This document shows positions 24,606-34,823 of a stretch of DNA of 64,000 nucleotides, piece by piece. The notes beneath the pieces were generated by a model. It had not been told where the DNA came from, ran no database searches, and saw nothing but the letters and a program-made list of their open reading frames with translations. Origin of the DNA: Crambe crambe (lineage: Eukaryota; Porifera; Demospongiae; Poecilosclerida; Crambeidae). Every line of letters starts with the position of its first letter. Positions within the stretch are counted from its first letter, which is position 1. The stretch spans positions 4,167,488 through 4,231,487 of the forward strand of contig OZ004585.1 in NCBI GenBank assembly GCA_963924555.1, given 5' to 3'. Position numbers and translations under genes: made by a program.

Positions 24606-25343
24606 TAGCCTCGTCCCCAGGCCTTATTAAAATAAGGGCCTGGTATCCACTGTTTGCGCATGTGCTGGTTTTTCACGCTTTTCCGTGAATTTGTGCACTT
24701 TTGGAAATTTTAGGATACGTAACACGTCACAATATATTGGGCGGGGCCTTGTTTCTATGACAGCTAGTTACAACAGGGTGCTTCTCCAGTTTCAGCTACG
24801 CCACCAATGTGGCTACCAGCGGCAATGATATTTGTTTCTCTGACGCCGTCGCTTTCCAAGGCTTGGAGACGTTGGGCTTGCCTTATGTGGAGGAACAGAG
24901 CTTGGCCCATCAGGTCTGTCTACGAAGTATTTTTATGTCTACCGACTGGTTTTGGGAAGAGCTAAGTTCTGCCGTTTGTAGTGGACCACCAGAACTTCCA
25001 TTTGTCTCGGAAAGGTCTGGCCGCGCGAGATTCTTTAATAAGAAAAAGAGGTGGTAGCTAGCTGGGAAGAGAAGCGCAGTTCTTGCTCCAGATGGAGGAT
25101 CAGGTGAGAGGATTGAGAAAGAAGTATGTGAAGGGCTCCATAATCACCTCTTTAAAGTCTGCTTCCAAGGAGAACTTGGCTACTGAGTCTTGTTCCTGCG
25201 GCAAAGATCGAGTCATCAAATTAGCACCTCCCACTCAACGGCGTCATCCGCACACTATAATGATATTCATAGATGCTGGGATCACGCACGCGCAAACAGT
25301 GGATACCAGGCCCTTATTTTAATAAGGCCTGGGGACGAGGCTA
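24606..25343. mobile_element. 738-bp TIR element carrying a RecQ-like helicase fragment
   Basis: Perfect 54-bp terminal inverted repeats (starting tagcctcgtccccagg) flanked by a 10-bp direct repeat gtgcgtggtc (24596-24605 and 25344-25353). No transposase is present. The long target duplication and gene-fragment cargo recall Pack-MULE-type elements, but the superfamily is not proven. It lies inside the Ngaro element 5' region and so inserted after, or travels with, that element. Confidence 0.8.
24807..25230 (+). pseudogene. Decayed RecQ/SF2 helicase fragment
   Basis: Seen: in the frame of ATG 24807 the stretch V-F-L-C-L-P-T-G-F-G-K-S (about 24936-24971) matches the Walker A motif I of RecQ-type SF2 helicases. 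It is followed at once by a stop and then, same frame, V-L-P-F-V-V-D-H. Further on, in another frame (from about 25092), M-E-D-Q-V-R-G-L-R-K-K-Y-V-K and S-I-I-T-S match motif Ia and the following strand. Frame changes and stops between these islands show a dead gene fragment. A ggcggggcc GC-box-like site at about 24740 lies upstream. Helicase activity is not expected. Confidence 0.65.
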
Positions 25344-25455
25344 GTGCGTGGTCTTGCAGGAGCACAGACTAGCGCTAGCAGATACAGTCTGAAGAGAAGA
25401 GGAACGTTTTTAATTTCCCATAGTTTCTGTGACTGTGACTACGTTGTTGTTCAAG

Positions 25456-26172
25456 ATGCCTAAGAGTAAGAGCCGAGGTTCGAGGACAGCAGCTGGGCCT
25501 AAGCGCCCACGCCGCGGTGCCGCTACCCCCAGAACCACTTCGACCACCGGCACTACGTCGAGCACTACATGTACAACGACGGCGACGATGACAGAGGCTG
25601 TCCTTCCACCTGACAACCTCCTTCCGCCAACGACTCCTCAGAGCACGGTAGCGTCGATGACATTGGAACAGTTGATGAACGCCGTGGGGACCAGAGTTCG
25701 GCTAGAGATGCAGGCACAATCGTCCGAGGCGACACGGCAGGCATCGCACGTACAATGGAGTGATTCAGCATCCACTTCAAGTGAGTTTCTGGTCTGTGTG
25801 GGAGAGTATTGGCATGGCTCAGTAGCGTACTGGGCAGGGCAGGGCAGCATGGGACTTTCTAGGTAGCTCTTAAACATTGGGAATTAGGGATAGCTATGGA
25901 TGAACAAGTTTGCAATGGGTCAAGAGACTAAATTATTGAATGTATGAATGAAGAACCTGGTTGAGATCTGCCACCATACTCTGCGTGGTGGGCAGGCCTG
26001 TGGTCATGGTCTGTTGGCAACCACGCATGGTTGGGCAAAGCCTGTGGTCACTGGTCATGTATATTATGTGGTGTGTGTGTGTCTGAACTTTGAGTTGTGG
26101 ATCACCCATAGTATGGCAGTATATATATCATGACCTTATATGTGGTGTGTGTTGTGTCCGAAATTTCAATAC

Positions 26173-26208
<36 letters not shown>

Positions 26209-27334
26209 TAATAATAATAAATAGACTTATAATAATGAGTAATACGTTACTTATTGGAAAACAACATCTATAGCAAGCTGTCCCATCCCCTCCCAGCCAA
26301 CTGGCTATCCTTGATACGCCTGATAACTCCCCGTTATATGCATCTGTACGTATATATATTTCCTAGGCAGTCAGCAGTGTTCCTATAGCCTTGGTATTAT
26401 GCCCTCACCTGAGGCATTGGCAGCAGTCCCTCTGTTCTCTCAGGCATCACGAGATCGTCATTGCACCTCTACTTGGTCTCGGGCCGATCATGCACTATTG
26501 GGGGCCCAAAGCGTGACTGGAGCAGCGTCTGTCCCCAGCATACTGCCACCTACAGGAGTTAGTCTCTCCCCAGCTACGGAGCCATTCCCACAGAAGCTGG
26601 TTGATAAGATCCGCTCAGGCCAATATGTACCCATGCGAGATCTATTGACAGATAACATCTCCCTCCTTCAGCAGCTTGAGTCCTTTGGGGGCCATAACTA
26701 CTGTGCACTTCCTGGGGCACTGAAACCTCGCTTCAGAGAAGTCACTGCTCTTCCTTCATGGCTATACTGTTACTTGGCATACGTGGCCATTAGGTCATCA
26801 GAGCCGGCTACGCAGGACATGCTGGCTTATGCTCGGCTGCTGATTCGGGAGTCCCAGAGGCATGGGGGAACTGGATGGTTGGAATATGATAAAGTTTTCC
26901 GTCAACAGGCAGCACTTGATAACACCTTGCAGTGGAATACCTTGCATCCTGGCATCCAGGCTTCAACATTGATGGGTAAGGTGTCTGGACCAACCTCCTT
27001 TTGCTCTCTGTGCAGGGGAACAGACCACACAGCAGTCCAGTGTGCTTTGGTATATTTCCAGAACCCTGCGAACCTGCCACATGCTACCATGACAGAACCA
27101 TTTCAGCGGTCACGGCCGCTGCCCAGGAGGTACCCCGAGTCGTTAGTAGGCATTTGTGTGTCCTGGAACAAGGGAAGATGCAGTTTCCCGAATGTGTGCA
27201 AGTTTAGACATGTATGTGCCACTTGCCACAAGCCACACATGGCTAAGGATTGTACTTCAACTCCTGCCAGTTCCGAGTACAAGACCGACATACGTATCCC
27301 TATCCGGGCCCCTGCTCCATACTCACGGCTATAG
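25456..27334 (+). CDS. Ngaro-like Gag protein (two exons)
   Basis: Structural (Gag-like) ORF of the retrotransposon. Exon 1, 25456-25780, starts at ATG within a Lys/Arg-rich N-terminus (MPKSKSRGSR). Exon 2, 26367-27334. The junction is supported by donor aa|gtgagt at 25781, acceptor tttcctag at 26366 and an open frame across it (phase 1), giving about 430 aa. The intron holds an (AAT)n run at 26169-26221. The C-terminal part has Cys/His clusters (CSLC...H...C near 27003-27040; C...C...C..H and C..C...H....C at 27165-27255) that look like nucleic-acid-binding fingers. The motif K-I-R-S-G-Q-Y-V-P-M-R-D-L-L is typical of this element class as I know it. If the intron is not used, translation could begin at ATG 26399. 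Confidence 0.7.
26169..26221. repeat. (AAT)n microsatellite
   Basis: About 53 bp of aat/ata triplets in the presumed intron of the Ngaro Gag ORF, with one caa interruption. Confidence 0.9.
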
Positions 27335-27647
27335 CTAATCGGATATTTTGGACCACTGATGTGTGTACCTATTTACTTTACTGGCTTCTGATCACTATTA
27401 TTGCAGTTATGATTATGTCCATTGAATGTTTATAGCTAATATTGACTGTAAAACCTGCTTAATTATAACCAATGGTACAACAAGGTCGGTGGGCTGGGTG
27501 ATTGGATGAGACAGGGTGGCCCCCGCTAAGGTTTTCTCGTATTAGTGTGCGTATATAACTATCTCAGGCACCAGTTCAGTATCTAGAACCGCTTGGGCAG
27601 GGGCTAGCCTACTGCATGGGTAGATTTCAGCTCATCCAAATCCCTCT

Positions 27648-29456
27648 TTGCACACTACAGGTGTGAACCCTACACTTGGACTCCCAGAACCTACAAGTGG
27701 TATCACCCTCCCAGCTGCAAACATCACCAATGGTCGGTACAGGTATATGGAAGATCTTCTCCAGTTTGATAGGTGCAGGGATGACTCTCATCCCATGGCA
27801 TGGCCCACTGGTCCATCGCCTATACATCTCTCTAACTGGATGGAATTCCTGCTTTCTCACCCAGACCCCAGGTTTGCATCATACATTCATTCGGGGTTAT
27901 CGGAGGGATTCCGTATAGGCTTCAGCCGATGTGGCCCTGCCTTGCAGTCAGCTTCCAGAAACCATCCTTCAGCTTCGGGGAATCCATCGGTAGTGCGGGA
28001 GTACATAAGAGTGGAGTCAGAGGCAGGGCGGCTCATGGGCCCATTGCTGAGGCCATTACACACCTCCATCCACACTAGCCCGATTGGCCTGGTCCCTAAG
28101 TCTCAGGCAAATAGGTGGCGCATGATCGTCGACCTCTCATTCCCAAAGGACCACAGTGTGAACGACGGGATCTCACCGGACCTGTCATCCATCTCCTATG
28201 CCTCCATAGATCAGGCAATCCAGCACATCTTGAGGCTTGGCAGAGGGGCGGAGCTGGTCAAGCTTGACCTCAAAAATGCATACCGCATGGTGCCAATTCA
28301 CCCACAGGACCACCATCTATTGGCAATTGAATGGGAGGGGTCCATATATGTCGATCGTGCCCTCCCATTTGGATTGAGATCGGCACCAAAAATCTTCTCC
28401 GCAGTGGCAGATATGGTTACATGGGCGCTGCACTGCGCAGGAGTGCAACACCTCATCCACTACCTGGACGATTTTCTGCTCATGGGATCCCCAAACTCGA
28501 GAGAAGGGGCGGAAGCCTTGACCACGGCCATGAGAATACTAAAGTTCCTGGGGATCCCTGTGGCAATCCAAAAAACTGAAGGACCTTCATGCTGTGTGAC
28601 TTTCCTTGGTATCCTCATCGACACCAAAGCATTGGAGCTGAGACTACCGGCCGAAAAAATTGAGCGCTTGCAGACTCTGCTGCAAGGATGGTGTCTCAGG
28701 AAGTCAAGCACCAGGAAAGAACTAGAGTCATTGCTTGGGCATTTGTCGCATGCGGCTACAGTAGTACGCCCTGGCCGCACGTTCCTTCGCCAACTCTTCA
28801 GTTTGCTTCATCAAGCCAAGCTACCAAGTCATTTCGTACGCCTTACTGCAGGAGCCAGGGCTGACTTGGCATGGTGGAAATGTTTCCTTCAATCCTGGAA
28901 TGGCTCATCATTTTTTCCACTTCCTGACCCAGCTTGCCACGTGTACTCGGACGCCTCAGGTTCATATGGTGGCGGGGCAGTCGTGGATACATGGGGGTGG
29001 TTCCAAGTTCAGTGGCCTGGGGAATGGAACGAAGTGGATATTTCGGTAAAGGAGATGGTACCCATAGTTATAGCAGCAGCTCTTTGGGGGAAGTACTGGC
29101 AGGGCAAGCATATTCACTTCCATTCAGATAACATGGCAGTGGTCGCTATCCTCAATAGCAGGACTGCCAAGACCCCCCAACTGATGCACCTACTGCGGTG
29201 TTTTTCGTTTTATTGTGCATATTATCAATTCCACTCATCATCCAGTCATGTCCCAGGGGTGATGAATAAGGCAGCAGATGCAATATCCCGTGATAACCTA
29301 ACATTATTCTCATCTCTTGTCCCCCAGGTGACTCGGTTCTCCACCCCACCTTCCCTTCGCAAGCTGTTAATAACCACAAGGCCGGACTGGGGGTCTCAGA
29401 CCTGGACTCAACTGTTTGTGCACTCGTTAAACGAGGTGTTGCCAACTCCACCTTGA
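27648..29456 (+). CDS. Ngaro-like reverse transcriptase and RNase H
   Basis: About 600-aa ORF that copies element RNA and removes the RNA strand. An N-terminal region (H-P-D-P-R-F ... G-F-R-I-G-F) is followed by the RT fingers (G-L-V-P-K-S), motif A L-D-L-K-N-A-Y-R, L-P-F-G-L-R-S-A-P and the catalytic Y-L-D-D in motif C. RNase H follows with Y-S-D-A-S-G, a downstream Glu (K-E-M-V-P-I), H-S-D-N-M-A and A-D-A-I-S-R, so the four acidic positions appear present. A possible splice acceptor (cacactacag at 27651-27660) lies near the start, so the true N-terminus may be spliced. Its stop overlaps the start of the next ORF as TGATG (29454-29458), suggesting coupled reinitiation. No internal stop or frameshift was seen. 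Confidence 0.88.
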   Translation: MHTTGVNPTLGLPEPTSGITLPAANITNGRYRYMEDLLQFDRCRDDSHPMAWPTGPSPIHLSNWMEFLLSHPDPRFASYIHSGLSEGFRIGFSRCGPALQSASRNHPSASGNPSVVREYIRVESEAGRLMGPLLRPLHTSIHTSPIGLVPKSQANRWRMIVDLSFPKDHSVNDGISPDLSSISYASIDQAIQHILRLGRGAELVKLDLKNAYRMVPIHPQDHHLLAIEWEGSIYVDRALPFGLRSAPKIFSAVADMVTWALHCAGVQHLIHYLDDFLLMGSPNSREGAEALTTAMRILKFLGIPVAIQKTEGPSCCVTFLGILIDTKALELRLPAEKIERLQTLLQGWCLRKSSTRKELESLLGHLSHAATVVRPGRTFLRQLFSLLHQAKLPSHFVRLTAGARADLAWWKCFLQSWNGSSFFPLPDPACHVYSDASGSYGGGAVVDTWGWFQVQWPGEWNEVDISVKEMVPIVIAAALWGKYWQGKHIHFHSDNMAVVAILNSRTAKTPQLMHLLRCFSFYCAYYQFHSSSSHVPGVMNKAADAISRDNLTLFSSLVPQVTRFSTPPSLRKLLITTRPDWGSQTWTQLFVHSLNEVLPTPP

Positions 29457-30367
29457 TGGCATACGCATCTGGTAAAAGGAAGTATCTCTCATTCTGTGCT
29501 CAGTTTCACTATGAACCCTTGCCAGTGGAGGAAAGTACCCTCCTCCGCTTTGTGGCCTTCTTATTTTCGTTGTCCCTCAGCTATTCATCCATTCGTTTAT
29601 ATTTGTGTGCCGTCCGTCACTTACAGATAATGGGTAACCTGCCAGACCCGGCACTGACAGCATTTCCAAAACTGAATTATGCATTGCGGGGACTCCGACG
29701 AGAGGGTCCACGGCTGCGGACATGCCCTCGGTTGCCTATCACACCGGAGCTGCTCAGGAAGATATACCAGGTGTGGTCTCAGCGACCCAAGAGCTACAAC
29801 CTGACGATGCTATGGGCAGCTTTTTGTTTGGGCTTTTTTGCCTTTCTGCGTTCAGGGGAATTCACTTGCTCCTCTTGGGAGGCCTATACCCCAGATATGC
29901 TTTCTCCAGGTGATATCTCGGTCGACTCACATGCTGCCCCTTCGCATGTGGCCATTCATTTAAAGAGGAGCAAAAATGACCCCTTTGCAGTGGGAACAAT
30001 CCTGCACTTGGGTATCACAGGGGATGTCTTGTGTCCAGTTACATCGATGCTGGGGTACCTGGCGATTCGACCCCTGACCCCAGGGCCACTGTTCCTGTTT
30101 GAGGATGGCTGCACTCTCTCAAGACCTAAGCTGGTGCACTTTCTACGACAGGCTCTGCAGGCAGCAGGAGTGGATGATTCCTGCTTTAGTGGACATAGTT
30201 TCCGCATCGGTGCAGCAACGACAGCTGCTAAAATGGGCTTGAGTGATTCTCTCATAAAGACTCTTGGACGTTGGAAATCATCAGCATTTGAATCATACAT
30301 CCGCACCCCACAACAACAACTAGCAGCAGTCTCAGCCACATTAATTGGCACTCACACCATTATCTGA
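29456..30367 (+). CDS. Ngaro/DIRS tyrosine recombinase
   Basis: About 303-aa site-specific recombinase that integrates the circular DNA copy, in place of a DDE integrase. Start ATG 29456 overlaps the RT stop. An N-terminal SAM-like helical region (residues about 1-90) is followed by the catalytic domain. The first catalytic Arg is in F-L-R-S-G-E-F. Box II is H-S-F-R-I-G-A-A-T (H-x-x-R). The nucleophile Tyr is in L-G-R-W-K-S-S-A-F-E-S-Y-I-R. All expected catalytic positions are visible and the frame is open, so the enzyme could be active. Confidence 0.9.
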   Translation: MAYASGKRKYLSFCAQFHYEPLPVEESTLLRFVAFLFSLSLSYSSIRLYLCAVRHLQIMGNLPDPALTAFPKLNYALRGLRREGPRLRTCPRLPITPELLRKIYQVWSQRPKSYNLTMLWAAFCLGFFAFLRSGEFTCSSWEAYTPDMLSPGDISVDSHAAPSHVAIHLKRSKNDPFAVGTILHLGITGDVLCPVTSMLGYLAIRPLTPGPLFLFEDGCTLSRPKLVHFLRQALQAAGVDDSCFSGHSFRIGAATTAAKMGLSDSLIKTLGRWKSSAFESYIRTPQQQLAAVSATLIGTHTII

Positions 30368-30802
30368 TGCATAATTTATATATATGATTAGCTGGTCAGC
30401 TGATTGCCATAATCATTATGCCGATTAAATTATAAGGGGAGGGGGGTGTAGCAATAGCGGTAATGATGAGGAAGGTGTGAATAGATATAATCATGTATCA
30501 TGTACTAATGGGTTAGTAGATTTGGGGAGTGTGGCTGCGCCACTGGAGGATGTCTGGTCTGACATTCACTCCCCTAAATCTCCGGGGCTTACGAAAAGGT
30601 GTTTGGACAGACAGTCCACAGACGGGTGGATGTTCCCAGTCTAGGGGACAAATAGAGTGTAAAGGGCCCGTCAGTTGGCCTGGGATGGGTCAGGCATCCC
30701 ACCCACATGAGGGGAGTGGCCCTTGTAATTTTCCAACCTTTTCTCCATCTCGACATGAGTTACGGAGACTAGTCAGTTAATACAAAACCCGCACAATGTT
30801 AA
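30368..30802 (+). repeat. 3' terminal region of the Ngaro element
   Basis: Noncoding end of the element. From about 30517 to 30802 (ggatgtctggtctgacattc to cccgcacaatgtta) it is about 95% identical by eye to the inverted copy at 42378-42650. The open frame at 30529-30780 has no recognisable domain and is probably not a gene. Confidence 0.7.
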
Positions 30803-30926
30803 GTAAACAAAATCATTGTGCATAACTAGCACTACAATAATGTTTTCGATGCACAAAAGAGCTATAGCTAGCTACGTAGTTATTATATTACAGTGAATGT
30901 TATTCTCAACATTTGCTATTTCAATT

Positions 30927-33755
30927 CTACTTGGTAGTCACTCCATAAGCATGACATAATTGGATCTTAATATCACCCTCGCATGAAGTAGGAACACAAA
31001 TCTCTATGCCTTCATAGTTGTGATGGCAGGAATCTGTGACTTGATTTGCTGCTGCATAAGCAGGGCATTGTGTAAAGCTGTATGTGGTAGAAGGAGTAGT
31101 AATTTCTTCATATATGACAGTGCTAGGTACAGATTCTACTCCAGTTTCAGGCACATTCAATTGAACCTGAGCTTTCCTTGATCTTCCTCTAAAATAGATA
31201 ACATTGATTGAGCGAACTCTCTAATATAGTTGTATAGACAGCTTACCCTAAATCTGTGCATTGCTTACGAACAATTAAAATTCCACCAACTAAGAAAACA
31301 GTTATTGTAAGAAGAGTACCAGCTACTCCAACCACAATGCCTGTATTATGGAAGTATAATTTGTGACTGAAACTTGTCAATTCTGCCTTCTTCCACTCCA
31401 CCCCCATCCACACACGCACGCACGCACATGTATGTATGTGGTTATATAATGGAGAGTGCACCAAGAAAACATTTGTGAATCATAATAGTTAATAATTATA
31501 CTCCATGATACTATACTATTTAGATAATAGTCTGATATATAAATTTAATGAGACCAGAATTTGCTCCACAATGCTATACACAGTCCTTCATGCAATCATT
31601 GCTTTCTTGCAATATCTCTTTCTTTATGTAGGTACCTTACGTAAATCATCAAAGTGGCCCCCAGCCCCACCCCTGATTATAGTCAGAAAATGCTTAGCTA
31701 GCTAGTCATCTGTATTGTCAGCTGACAATACAGATGAATCTAGCTTTTTCTCCAATCTCACTGAGCCTTAGTATTGCTATAGTAGTATACTGAGACCATG
31801 GTCCTTCACACTACAGTGGCATAGGAATATTAGGGGAGGCACCTTTTAAAATTTTTTTAATATTTTTTACATTTTATGAATTACATACATCTTACCAAGT
31901 ACAGTTCTATTTTCTTGTTGAGGGTCATCAGTCAATATCACTGTTGTACCATTTTCTTCTAAATTCAATAATAGTAGCATTCATGATAGCTATTCGAGGT
32001 TTTTAAAAAGTTCTGCCACTCACCAAAATTTATTACTTGAAGATATGCAGACAATGTGATGGTAATGTTAATATTATCTCTTCTTAGTGATGAAGAGGTC
32101 AGATTTTGTTCCACAATGCACTGAATTGTGTAGTTTTCCATTATAAGCTCACCGGTACTGATCTTCAAGGTGGAGTTAATCATGAAACTATTATTATTTA
32201 CTCTCTCAGTTCTATTAATAGATGTCCAATTCTGTTCACAGCTATCAGGACCACAAGGTGATCCATTAAATATCCACCTCACACTGATGTTACTTCCTCT
32301 AGCATTGCAATGAAAGATAGCTGTGTCACCATTTGCTACTGTCTGGGATGAAGGGGAGACCATTATTTCACTTCTCTCTAGAATATAATCAGTGTATAAA
32401 AAGTTCCACTAAAGTTGTCCTTACAAACCATGTACATGTAAATGTAGTTAACTACAATGAATCTAATTTTCAAAACAATGGTACATAGCTTTGGAACCAC
32501 TTTTGTATAACTCTCATTTTATGCTTTGATTTGGTACCAATATCTCAAAACTTGTGTATTAATTTTTTTTGTAAGAAATTATATTTTTTCTCAGTCATAC
32601 ATAGCTAAATACTTATACCTATAACACTTATCAACTTACCTAGCACATGGACCTTCATGAGCGGTCCTGTCACTTCCCACTGACAGTTCTTAGAAAGAGA
32701 GCATCGTTGCATTCTTAACTTACACTGGAATGCCCTCTGATCAATAGAGTCTGATATAAGTACAGAAAGGGTTCTGTTATCTTGAGAGAGCACATATTCT
32801 CTTGACTCTGTATCATTCATTAACTCTATTCGATTTAAATCCACAATTTGTTCCCATCTTATAGTATAAAGAGTAGTAGGCAGTGCTATGGGACATGTCA
32901 GCATTGCATATGTATCAAGGAATACATCAGTCAAGATAGTTTCATTGGACACATTTGGAACAGCTGCATTAAGATAAGAATTCAGTCATGTGCATATCAG
33001 ATTTATGTTGTAGCTACCTAGCTACAGTAATCTCGTTCTTTATTGTCATGTGCTGATACTATAGCTATAGTTACGTATAGTTACAGTATTATGATGATCT
33101 TATGTAGAAACTGAATCATTTGGAATTATGCAAGATCTCTTTAGGTTCTAATTTACTCAATCAGATCTGAATTTTAAACAGGTTATTAAAGCTACTGCTA
33201 AACTAATAGCTATAGGAAACTACTTTTATGTTATACATGTAGCTAGCATAATCACAATAGCTAAGCATTGAACATAGCTCTTTGGGATCTTATTCATGTT
33301 CGTAAATCAGCTAGCTCTATGGCATCACAATTTTTAACAGGTAGCTATACTGCTAAATTATAGGCACAGTTAGTAAACTGCAACACTGAAGTCATATAGC
33401 TACGTAACTACTTATGCATTGTAATTGTGTAGATATACTACCACTAACCATAGAATATAACAAATTCAGAGTGTTCTTGTATTTCACAACTAATATTGAC
33501 TTCAAAATCTGCTGCAATGTCGTAAGTCAGATAGTCTTCATTATCATCTGTAGGTTGTTCCATCAATAACACACCGCTAGTGTTATAGAAATTGAATCTT
33601 GCATTGGTGTCAGGCACACCACTGTCGCCAATACATTCGAGCCTTAGCACATTTGGAGCTTCCCTTGAAGGCAAGTAATTGTCCAGAGTAGGAATGCCTT
33701 GAATGACATGGATGGAGCACCAAACTAGAGTGTAGATGCACAAAGATGCCATCAT
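30927..33755 (-). CDS. IgR6: short-tail receptor with the IgR5 ectodomain
   Basis: Predicted 467-aa type I membrane protein. Exons: 33755-33449 (signal, D1; 1-102), 32963-32640 (D2, 103-210), 32377-32024 (D3, 211-328), 31958-31896 (stalk, 21), 31340-31247 (membrane span GIVVGVAGTLLTITV), 31188-30927 (tail, stop). Start 33755 is chosen over the in-frame ATG at 33782 because it aligns with all paralogues. The tail carries V-I-Y-E-E-I and N-Y-E-G-I and ends AYGVTTK. D1 is identical to IgR5 and D2/D3 differ at only a few residues, whereas the tail and membrane exons are nearly identical to those of IgR7. The gene is therefore a recombinant that couples the IgR5 ectodomain to a short tail. Confidence 0.87.
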
Positions 33756-34823
33756 GATATCTTTAGAGAGACGTGCACACATGTAGATTATAACAATGAT
33801 GAATATGCAGTTAGTATATCTTAATTGGAGTGAGTAGCATCAGTTTTCATGATGCAATACCATATATGGTATGATTGGAAACTTGTGTATCGGAGTATAG
33901 TCAAAAAGTTTATAATTAATTATTATAGCTAGCTATACACACACACAAGTAACATTTTCAAAACTGAAATTCTCTGTACAAATTATGACAGAGCAATGAA
34001 GATGGTGGAATCCTTGTTTTAGCTGCTGGTAAACTAGCACAGAGAGTGCAAGAGAGCAATGAGGGAGCATTAGTGTATGATTGCCCTAACCTGAATTATA
34101 TTGTATGCCTAGCTAATCCCTGCAGAACTGTGAAGTTCTGTGTACCTCATTATAGCTTCAGAATTCTTTCATTTAGCTATTAGTAGACAAGATGCATCAA
34201 GATCTATGCTTCATACATGCAGTATTATGATAGCTGGACTTGTCAAGTGGAATCATGCTTTGTTCATGATAATTATAATAGTGATGCAGTATTGCTTATA
34301 ATATTAAGCACTCAAACCATAATCAAATTTCTATTCTAACTGGAAAGATGTTAGCTAAGCAAGCCTCAATTAATGGGACTTAAAGAAGTTATATATGAAC
34401 TCTTGATGCAAAACATATTATTATTGTAAGCTTGTAACAATACCACAAGCAATGTGAATGAGTACAAGCATAATTATTATTTAGCTGTCAATTCAACTGA
34501 TGATAAATTTTTTGGTTAAAGAGAAGGAATGGGACAGTAGCTAGCTCTGTCCCGGCTTCATCTTCTTCCTTTTCTATCCTCGACTATACTCTTAAATCAG
34601 CTATAGGGAATGTTATCGAACTGGGACTTAAAATCAACTCTTATAATTGATACAAAAACAGGTTATTCATGTTGCAGTAAGTATGTAGTTAACTGTTATG
34701 TAAACAAAATCATTGTGCATAACTAGCACTACCATAATGTTTTCGATGCACAAAAGAGCTATAGCTAGCTACGTAGTTATTATATTACAGTGAATGTTAT
34801 TCTCAACATTTGCTATTTCAATT
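33756..34823. other. Spacer between IgR6 and IgR7, with Ngaro empty site
   Basis: Nearly identical to 23.53-24.52 kb plus 30.80-30.93 kb, but without the Ngaro element. The uninterrupted junction at about 34688-34710 is the empty target site. No exon. Confidence 0.75.

Larger units (their letters stand above)
24524..30802 (+). mobile_element. Ngaro/DIRS-like tyrosine-recombinase retrotransposon
   Basis: An insertion of about 6.28 kb. Its limits come from comparison with the near-identical paralogous spacer, where ttaactgttat runs directly into gtaaacaaaatc (34688-34710). Here those two halves are separated by the element. It carries, in order, a two-exon Gag-like ORF, an ORF with reverse transcriptase and RNase H, and an overlapping tyrosine-recombinase ORF, with no DDE integrase or protease. 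This is the Ngaro/DIRS layout; no methyltransferase domain was recognised, which favours Ngaro. All three ORFs are open, so the copy may be autonomous. Split direct repeats were not recognised by eye. The last roughly 280 bp also occur, inverted, at 42378-42650. A 738-bp inverted-repeat element is nested in the 5' noncoding part. Confidence 0.85.

Noticed and set aside
30529-30780. Open frame of about 80 codons, also at 42399-42638 inverted
   Set aside because: It falls in the noncoding terminal region of the Ngaro element and shows no domain.
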